From Erythrobacteraceae bacterium CCH12-C2 (lineage in GTDB: Bacteria; Pseudomonadota; Alphaproteobacteria; Sphingomonadales; Sphingomonadaceae), in contig LSKF01000136.1 of NCBI GenBank assembly GCA_001556995.1, positions 1-64,000 on the forward strand: a DNA stretch of 64,000 nt, given 5' to 3'. Within the stretch, counting starts at the first letter, position 1. Each line of letters opens with the position of its first letter. Below the pieces are notes generated by a model that was not told where the DNA came from, did not search any database, and saw only the letters and a program-made list of their open reading frames with translations. This document shows, piece by piece, positions 58,913-64,000 of the stretch. Both the position numbers and the translations under genes were made by a program.

Positions 58913-59386
58913 TCAGCCGCGCCCGCGATAACCCGGGACACCCTGATCCGGCAGCCACAGGCCCTCTGGCGGCGTACCGCTTTGCCAGAACACATCGATC
59001 GGGATGCCGCCGCGCGGATACCAGTAGCCGCCAATGCGCAGCCATTGCGGGCGCATCTCCTCAAACAGGCGCACCCCGATCCCCACGGTCACATCCTCGT
59101 GAAAGCCGTTGTGATTGCGGAAAGAGCCGAGGAACAGCTTGAGGCTCTTGCTTTCAACGATGGTTTCGCCGGGCACGTAGTCGATCACCAGATGCGCAAA
59201 ATCGGGCTGGTTGGTGACCGGGCACAGCGAGGTAAATTCGGGGCTGACAAAGCGTACCAGAAACGTCAGGCCCGGCCGCGGATTGGGCACGTAATCGAGC
59301 ATTGCCTCTTCCGGCGATGCTGGAAGGGGGCTGTCCTTACCAAGAAACTGGGGGGCGAGCGCAGGCTTTGAGGGTGTGGTATCCAT
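58913..59386 (-). CDS. queF: NADPH-dependent 7-cyano-7-deazaguanine reductase
   Basis: 157-residue unimodular QueF, reducing preQ0 to preQ1 in queuosine synthesis. The thioimide-forming cysteine is in [14 protein letters not shown] and the signature [21 protein letters not shown] (E, K, S, R, H) is intact. The ATG at 59386 (MDTTPSKP) is used; nine extra upstream codons are not needed. No other queuosine gene is adjacent. Confidence 0.93.
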   Translation of the reverse strand: MDTTPSKPALAPQFLGKDSPLPASPEEAMLDYVPNPRPGLTFLVRFVSPEFTSLCPVTNQPDFAHLVIDYVPGETIVESKSLKLFLGSFRNHNGFHEDVTVGIGVRLFEEMRPQWLRIGGYWYPRGGIPIDVFWQSGTPPEGLWLPDQGVPGYRGRG

Positions 59387-59538
59387 GCCGCGCTGTTGCC
59401 TTGAAAGGGGCATGGGCGCAAGCTGGGAACTGGACGGGGGTGCCAGCCTCGCCTTATGGGCGCGGCGACTGTTGATGCAGGCCCCCGCCTCGCTGCAACC
59501 GCGTTCCTTTCCTTCACCATGATCGCCGTGCTGACCCT

Positions 59539-60249
59539 ATGATCCGCCTGCCCTTTACACCGCTTGCCTTCAGTGCCGCCCTGCTGGTTGTTTCTGCGCC
59601 GCTGAACGCGCAGAGTCGGTCTGTCACCTTCATTCCTGCTGATGGGTGGCCATGGGCAGCGGGTGTTGCAGGAGCGCTAGCGATGCTGGGGCTCGGGGCG
59701 CTTTTTTGGCGACGGCGGAAGCCCGCAGTGATGCGGCTGGCTGCGCCTGCGCCTGACGATGGCGCAGCGCCCGATCTTTCCAGCCTCAACCTGACGCTCG
59801 AAGTCACGGGGGCGACCCGCAGCGTGATGATGTTCACGCTCGACTACCGCATCACGATCACCAACCGCACGGCGCGGGCGGCAAATGATCTGGCATTGGG
59901 AGTCGCGCTCGCCTGTGCTCGGCGCGGCCTCGAAAACGGGGAGTTGCCGCCTGTAGCCCAGGTTGAGCGGATCGGCCCGCACCAGAGCCGGATTGTGACA
60001 GGCAAGGCCCAGCTACCACTCTCCGCCATCGCCCCCCTGAGGCAGGGCCAACTGCCGCTTTTTATCCCGCTGGTGCATGTCACGCTGGAAGCCGAGGGGC
60101 AGGCGGCACGCACCGCCAGCTTCGTGATCGGCACGCCGAGCACCGCCGGGCGGGTGCATCCCATCCCGCTCGACACGGCCCCCGGCGCGATCCCCGGTCT
60201 GACGGCACAGGCGGTGACGATCCCGCCTACCGATGCGGCTGCGGCCTGA
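59539..60249 (+). CDS. exported/membrane hypothetical protein
   Basis: 236 residues: N-terminal signal peptide (probable cleavage after NAQ), then a membrane helix at about residues 37-55 followed by RRRK, and a beta-rich C-terminal region with the pattern LTLEVTGATRSVMMFTLDYRITITNRT that suggests an immunoglobulin- or CARDB-like fold. No family recognised. Forty-six bases before sseA, so it may share a transcript with it. Confidence 0.65.
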   Translation: MIRLPFTPLAFSAALLVVSAPLNAQSRSVTFIPADGWPWAAGVAGALAMLGLGALFWRRRKPAVMRLAAPAPDDGAAPDLSSLNLTLEVTGATRSVMMFTLDYRITITNRTARAANDLALGVALACARRGLENGELPPVAQVERIGPHQSRIVTGKAQLPLSAIAPLRQGQLPLFIPLVHVTLEAEGQAARTASFVIGTPSTAGRVHPIPLDTAPGAIPGLTAQAVTIPPTDAAAA

Positions 60250-60295
60250 ACCAAGCGCTTTGCGCCCGCGCGCGGCCCGCGCTAGGGATGATGGC

Positions 60296-61153
60296 ATGAC
60301 GCAAACTCTGCCTTCGCTGGTGAGCACTGATTGGCTCGCCGCTCACCACAATGACCCCGGCCTCGCCGTGCTCGACGCCTCGCACCACCTTTCCGCCGCC
60401 GCGCGCGATGCGGGCGCGGAGTTTGCCGCCGGGCACATCCCCGGCGCGCGGTTTCTGGGGCTGGGGCGACTGTTCGATGCCGATTCCAGCGTCCCTTACG
60501 CCCTGCCCCGGCCCGACCAGCTTGCCGCCCGTCTGGCCGAGCTTGGGGTAGCGCCGGACGCACAGATCATCCTCTATGATGACAGCGCGCTGCGCAGTTC
60601 GGCGCGGGCGTGGTTCATGCTGACCGCGAGCGGCTGGAGCAATGTGGCGATCCTCAATGGCGGGCTGGCCAAGTGGCGCGCCGAGGGGCGAGCGCTCGAA
60701 ACCAACGCGCCTGCCCCCGGCTCCGCCACTGCTGCGACCTTGCACGCGCCGGAGCGGGTGCGCACCAAGGCCGATATGCTCGCCAACCTTGAAACCCGCG
60801 GCGAACAGGTGCTCGACGCCCGCGCGCCTGACCGCGTCTATGGTGACGGAATCGACCCCGTCCACGGCGGCCCCAACGGCCGTATCCCCGGCGCGCTCAA
60901 CCTGCCGCATTCGGCATTGTTCAATGCTGATGGCACCTATCTCGCCCCCGAGGCCCTGCGCGCCGCCTTTCCAGCCGCCGGGATCGACCTCGCCCGCCCA
61001 ATCGTCACCACCTGCGGCAGCGGGGTGACGGCGAGCGTGCTGATGTTCGCGCTCCATCTGATCGGGGTCGAGGGCGCCGCGCTCTATGACGGCAGCTGGA
61101 GCGAATGGAGCGCTGATCCGGCGACGCCCAAAGCACAGGGGCCACAGGCATGA
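60296..61153 (+). CDS. sseA: 3-mercaptopyruvate sulfurtransferase (tandem rhodanese)
   Basis: 285-residue protein with two rhodanese domains. The N-terminal one has lost its cysteine loop; the C-terminal active site is TTCGSGVTAS, the CGSGVTA loop that favours mercaptopyruvate over thiosulfate. The ATG at 60296 is used after AGGGA; the frame continues upstream but overlaps the preceding gene. Overlaps metC by 4 bases (ATGA), joining it to the sulfur cluster. Confidence 0.9.
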   Translation: MTQTLPSLVSTDWLAAHHNDPGLAVLDASHHLSAAARDAGAEFAAGHIPGARFLGLGRLFDADSSVPYALPRPDQLAARLAELGVAPDAQIILYDDSALRSSARAWFMLTASGWSNVAILNGGLAKWRAEGRALETNAPAPGSATAATLHAPERVRTKADMLANLETRGEQVLDARAPDRVYGDGIDPVHGGPNGRIPGALNLPHSALFNADGTYLAPEALRAAFPAAGIDLARPIVTTCGSGVTASVLMFALHLIGVEGAALYDGSWSEWSADPATPKAQGPQA

Positions 61154-62334
61154 GCGGCGGCGGCGATGACAAACATCTGAAGCCCGCCACCCGGCTGGTG
61201 CGCGGCGGACGGCGCAAGGAGTGGACCGGCCCGGTCGTCAACCCGCCGATCTGGCGCGGCTCGACCCACCTCTATGATTGCGACGCCGATCGCCACGCGG
61301 CGGGGGGCAACAATGCCGACGGCCAGTTCTTCTACGGCCGCCGAGGCGCGCCGACGCAGTGGGCGCTGGCCGAGGCGCTGACCCAGATCGAGCCGGGGGC
61401 CCATGGCACACAGCTTTACCCCAGCGGGGTGGCGGCGATTGCCGGGTGCATGCTCGCGGTGCTGAAGCCCGGCGACCGGCTGCTGATGGCTGACAATGCC
61501 TATGACCCCTCGCGCAGCATGGCGACCGGTCTGCTTGCGCGGATGGGGGTGACGACCACCTTTTTCGATCCCCTCGACCTAGACGCCTACCGCGCGCTGT
61601 TCGTCGATCCGGTCAAGGCGGTATGGCTCGAAAGCCCAGGCAGCCTGACCTTCGAGGTCTGCGATGTGCCCGCACTCGCCGCCATCGCCCGCGAACACGG
61701 CGCAGTGACGATGATCGACAACACCTGGGCGAGCCCGCTCGGCTTTGCCGCGCTCAATCATGGCTGCGACATCGTGATGATGAGCCTGTCGAAGCATGTC
61801 GGCGGCCATTCCGACCTGATGATGGGCGCGGCAAGCGCGGGCAAGCGTTGGTACACCGCCTTGCGCCGCACCGCGCAGGAGCTGGGGCAGGTGGTCTCGC
61901 CCGATGACGCCGCCCTCGCCGCGCGGGGCCTGCGCACCATGGGGCTGAGGCTGGAGGCGCAGACGTGCTCAGCGCTCAAGGTGGCAAGTTGGCTCGAAGC
62001 GCAGCCGCAGGTCGCCCGCGTGCTGTGCCCCCTGCTGCCCTCGGACCCCGGCCACGCGCTGTGGCAGCGCGACTTTACCGGGGGCTGCGGCCTGTTCGCC
62101 TTTGTCCTTGCCAGCGACGATCCGCAGGCCTCAGCGCGGGTGGCCGATGCGCTGGACCTGTTCGGGATCGGCTATAGCTGGGGCGGGTTTGAAAGCCTCG
62201 CGCTCCCCATCCGGCCCGAGGATTACCGCAGCCTGATGCCCGGCCCCGGCGCGCCGGCGATCCGCCTCGCCATCGGGCTCGAAGACCCCGAGGATCTGAT
62301 CGCCGACCTCGCGCAGGCATTGGCGCTGGCATAG
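61150..62334 (+). CDS. metC: cystathionine beta-lyase
   Basis: 394-residue cytosolic PLP enzyme splitting cystathionine to homocysteine, pyruvate and ammonia. The cofactor lysine is in MMSLSKHVGGHSD; FYGRRGAPTQWALAEAL, SGVAAI and MIDNTWASPL are family blocks. The related cystathionine gamma-synthase/lyase cannot be fully excluded, but the SLSKHVGGHSD and W-rich TIM motifs match bacterial MetC. ATG overlaps the sseA stop. Confidence 0.9.
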   Translation: MSGGGDDKHLKPATRLVRGGRRKEWTGPVVNPPIWRGSTHLYDCDADRHAAGGNNADGQFFYGRRGAPTQWALAEALTQIEPGAHGTQLYPSGVAAIAGCMLAVLKPGDRLLMADNAYDPSRSMATGLLARMGVTTTFFDPLDLDAYRALFVDPVKAVWLESPGSLTFEVCDVPALAAIAREHGAVTMIDNTWASPLGFAALNHGCDIVMMSLSKHVGGHSDLMMGAASAGKRWYTALRRTAQELGQVVSPDDAALAARGLRTMGLRLEAQTCSALKVASWLEAQPQVARVLCPLLPSDPGHALWQRDFTGGCGLFAFVLASDDPQASARVADALDLFGIGYSWGGFESLALPIRPEDYRSLMPGPGAPAIRLAIGLEDPEDLIADLAQALALA

Positions 62335-62345
62335 CGGGGCTTTTG

Positions 62346-62361
62346 CGGGACAATAGTTCCG
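62346..62361. promoter_or_regulatory. short dyad upstream of cobA (possible operator)
   Basis: CGGGA-CAATAG-TTCCG is an imperfect 5-bp inverted repeat with a 6-base centre, about 60 bases ahead of cobA. It is the only symmetric element in the 88-base gap that separates the metC and cobA-cysI units. It may bind a sulfur-assimilation regulator, but no regulator is known here. Confidence 0.3.
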
Positions 62362-62422
62362 CTTGGACCACGGCAATGCATTCTCGCTGGAACGTGTGGG
62401 CGCCTTCGCCCATTTGCCCGTC

Positions 62423-63181
62423 ATGAAAGCTATCGGCACCATCTATCTTGTCGGCGCAGGGCCGGGTCCGGTGGACCTCCTGACCCTGCGCGCCGCGCAC
62501 CTGATCGGCGATGCGCGGGTGATCGTTCATGACGGGCTGATCGGCCCCGACATTCTGGGCCTCGCCCGCCCCGATGCGCGTCTGATCTCGGTCGCCAAGC
62601 AGCGGGCACGCCACACCCTGCCGCAGGACGACATCAACGCGCTGCTCGTGCGTGAGGCTCTGGCGGGGCGCGATGTGGTGCGGTTGAAGGGCGGCGATCC
62701 CTTCATCTTCGGGCGCGGCGGCGAGGAAGCCGAAGCCGCGCGCGCCGCAGGGGTGCCGGTCGAGGTCGTCCCCGGCATTTCGGCGGCGAACGGCGCAGCG
62801 GCAGCCAGCTGCATCGCCCTCACCCACCGCGACGCTTCCAGCATCGTCAGCTTCGTCGCAGGCCAGTGCAAGGGCCTCTCCGAACAGAACTGGTCAGGCC
62901 TTGCGGGCAAGGGTCGCACATTGGTGATCTACATGGGGGTCTCCACCGCCCCGCAGATCGCCGATAAACTGATGTCCGATGGCCTGACCCCCGACATGCC
63001 CATCGCGGTGATCGAAAACGCCGCGCGCCCGGAAATGCGGGTGCTGCGCGGGCTGCTCGCGGGCCTGCCCGATCTGGTGGAGCGTGAGGCCGTGCAAAGC
63101 CCCGCGCTCATCGTCATCGGCGAAGTCACCGCGCGCGAAGACGCGACAGTGGCCGCACTCGTACAGGAAGCTGCACAATGA
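62423..63181 (+). CDS. cobA: uroporphyrinogen-III C-methyltransferase (siroheme synthesis)
   Basis: 252-residue SAM methyltransferase making precorrin-2, the siroheme precursor needed by sulfite reductase. GAGPGPVDLLTLRA (SAM loop), VRLKGGDPFIFGRGGEEAEA and VVPGISAANGAAA are the family signatures. It lacks the CysG oxidase/chelatase domain. The ATG at 62423 fits the family start. Overlaps the next gene by 4 bases. Confidence 0.93.
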   Translation: MKAIGTIYLVGAGPGPVDLLTLRAAHLIGDARVIVHDGLIGPDILGLARPDARLISVAKQRARHTLPQDDINALLVREALAGRDVVRLKGGDPFIFGRGGEEAEAARAAGVPVEVVPGISAANGAAAASCIALTHRDASSIVSFVAGQCKGLSEQNWSGLAGKGRTLVIYMGVSTAPQIADKLMSDGLTPDMPIAVIENAARPEMRVLRGLLAGLPDLVEREAVQSPALIVIGEVTAREDATVAALVQEAAQ

Positions 63182-63477
63182 AAATCCTCACCGGCAATGA
63201 TCTGCGCACCGGCGCGGTGGTGTGGTGGAACGGCACCGGCTGGTCGCTGTTCGTCGACGATGCCGTGGACATCGGCACCGACGCCGAGGAAATCATGGCC
63301 CGCGAAGTCGCCACCCGCCGGGTCAACGTGCCCTATGTGATCGACGCCAGCATCGACGCCGCAGGCCACGTGCGCCCGGCCCATATCAAGGACCGGGTGC
63401 GCGCATTGGGCCCGACCGTGCGGCGCGATCTTGCCGTGCCGACTGCCGACAAGACCGGCTGGGATTGGGTGATCTGA
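63178..63477 (+). CDS. DUF2849 protein of the sulfite-reduction cluster
   Basis: 99-residue protein with an SH3-like beta pattern (TGNDLRTGAVVWWNGTGWSL, HVRPAHIKDRVRA). It matches DUF2849, found between cobA and cysI in many alphaproteobacteria; its exact role is unknown, probably accessory to sulfite reductase. Confidence 0.88.
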   Translation: MKILTGNDLRTGAVVWWNGTGWSLFVDDAVDIGTDAEEIMAREVATRRVNVPYVIDASIDAAGHVRPAHIKDRVRALGPTVRRDLAVPTADKTGWDWVI

Positions 63478-63478
63478 G

Positions 63479-64000
63479 ATGTATCAATACGACCAATATG
63501 ATCAGGCCATGGTGGACGCGCGCGTCGCCGAATTCCGCGATCAGGCTCGCCGCCGTCTGGAAGGCAGTCTGAGCGAGGACCAGTTCAAGCCGCTCAGGCT
63601 GATGAACGGGCTCTACCTGCAACTCCACGCCTATATGCTGCGCGTGGCGATCCCCTACGGCACGCTGAATAGCCGCCAGATGGAGGCGCTCGCCGAGATC
63701 GCGGAGAAGTATGACCGCGGCTATGGCCACTTCACCACCCGGCAGAACATCCAGTACAACTGGATCAAGCTGGAGGACGCGGCCGATGCGCTCGCGGACC
63801 TCGCCAAGGTCGAGATGCATGCCATCCAGACCAGCGGCAATTGCATCCGCAACATCAGCGCCGATCACTTTTCCGGCGCGGCGGCGGATGAAGTGGTGGA
63901 CCCCCGCCCCTATGCCGAGCTGATGCGCCAGTGGTCGAGCTTCCACCCGGAGTTCACCTACCTGCCGCGCAAGTTCAAGATCGCGGTGATCGCGAGCGAG
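63479..64000 (+). CDS. cysI: nitrite/sulfite reductase hemoprotein (3' end outside window)
   Basis: First 174 codons of a siroheme-Fe4S4 reductase, one base after the DUF2849 stop. It begins MYQYDQYDQAMVDARV and shows the N-terminal ferredoxin-like domain LRVAIPYGTLNSRQM, then FTTRQNIQYNWIKLED and TSGNCIRNISADHFSGA, the substrate-arginine region of the family. Context (siroheme synthesis, DUF2849) favours assimilatory sulfite reduction to sulfide. The Fe4S4 cysteines are beyond the window. Confidence 0.9.
   Translation, partial: MYQYDQYDQAMVDARVAEFRDQARRRLEGSLSEDQFKPLRLMNGLYLQLHAYMLRVAIPYGTLNSRQMEALAEIAEKYDRGYGHFTTRQNIQYNWIKLEDAADALADLAKVEMHAIQTSGNCIRNISADHFSGAAADEVVDPRPYAELMRQWSSFHPEFTYLPRKFKIAVIASE

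Overview
The window is high-GC chromosomal DNA of an alphaproteobacterium, most likely a member of the Erythrobacteraceae (Sphingomonadales; Erythrobacter/Porphyrobacter-like). Evidence for this is a CcrM-type methyltransferase gene next to rnhB, the ChvI-ChvG two-component system linked to pckA and an incomplete PTS (hprK-rapZ-EIIA-HPr), the DUF1285-CoA pyrophosphatase-cca trio, a cobA-DUF2849-cysI sulfite-reduction cluster, and above all genes for a Chloroflexus-type bifunctional malonyl-CoA reductase and a trifunctional propionyl-CoA synthase, a pair reported from Erythrobacter sp. NAP1 and its relatives. I see no phage, insertion sequence or CRISPR array.

Layout. 1-15 kb: the 3' part of an SDR gene, a PhoD-like phosphatase, folP-ccrM with rnhB upstream, a PQQ-type sugar dehydrogenase, GNAT, DUF1285, CoA pyrophosphatase, cca, a small exported protein, parC, and a ferredoxin plus two tandem cysteine desulfurases. 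15-22.6 kb: an alpha/beta hydrolase, a TonB-like protein, a DUF885 peptidase, a cyclic-nucleotide-binding/thioredoxin-reductase-like fusion, and pckA. 22.9-28.3 kb: the chvI-chvG-hprK-rapZ-EIIA-HPr signalling/PTS operon and an rRNA methyltransferase. 28-33 kb: housekeeping genes (rmuC, def, recR, fmt, truA). 33-41 kb: an MDR oxidoreductase, a methyltransferase in a lower-GC patch, asparaginase, tRNA-Val, and a DUF1501/DUF1800 pair. 41-46 kb: a tripartite efflux operon. 46-56.4 kb: pcs-mcr-accA on the minus strand. 56.6-64 kb: a PAS-GGDEF-EAL-PilZ protein, queF, and a sulfur-assimilation run (sseA, metC, cobA, DUF2849, cysI) cut by the window end.

The most striking system is the apparent pcs-mcr-accA transcription unit. 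Acetyl-CoA carboxylase makes malonyl-CoA, Mcr reduces it to 3-hydroxypropionate, and Pcs converts that to propionyl-CoA. Together they form the carboxylating half of the 3-hydroxypropionate route, probably used here for anaplerotic CO2 uptake or as an electron sink rather than full autotrophy.

Other notable structure: three parS-like ParB sites (one inside a coding sequence), a DnaA box and two GANTC sites in the ccrM leader, four families of palindromic repeats (some supplying start or stop codons), a cysteine desulfurase whose conserved N-terminus is reachable only through an ATT start, and a 47-residue gene with an excellent ribosome binding site.
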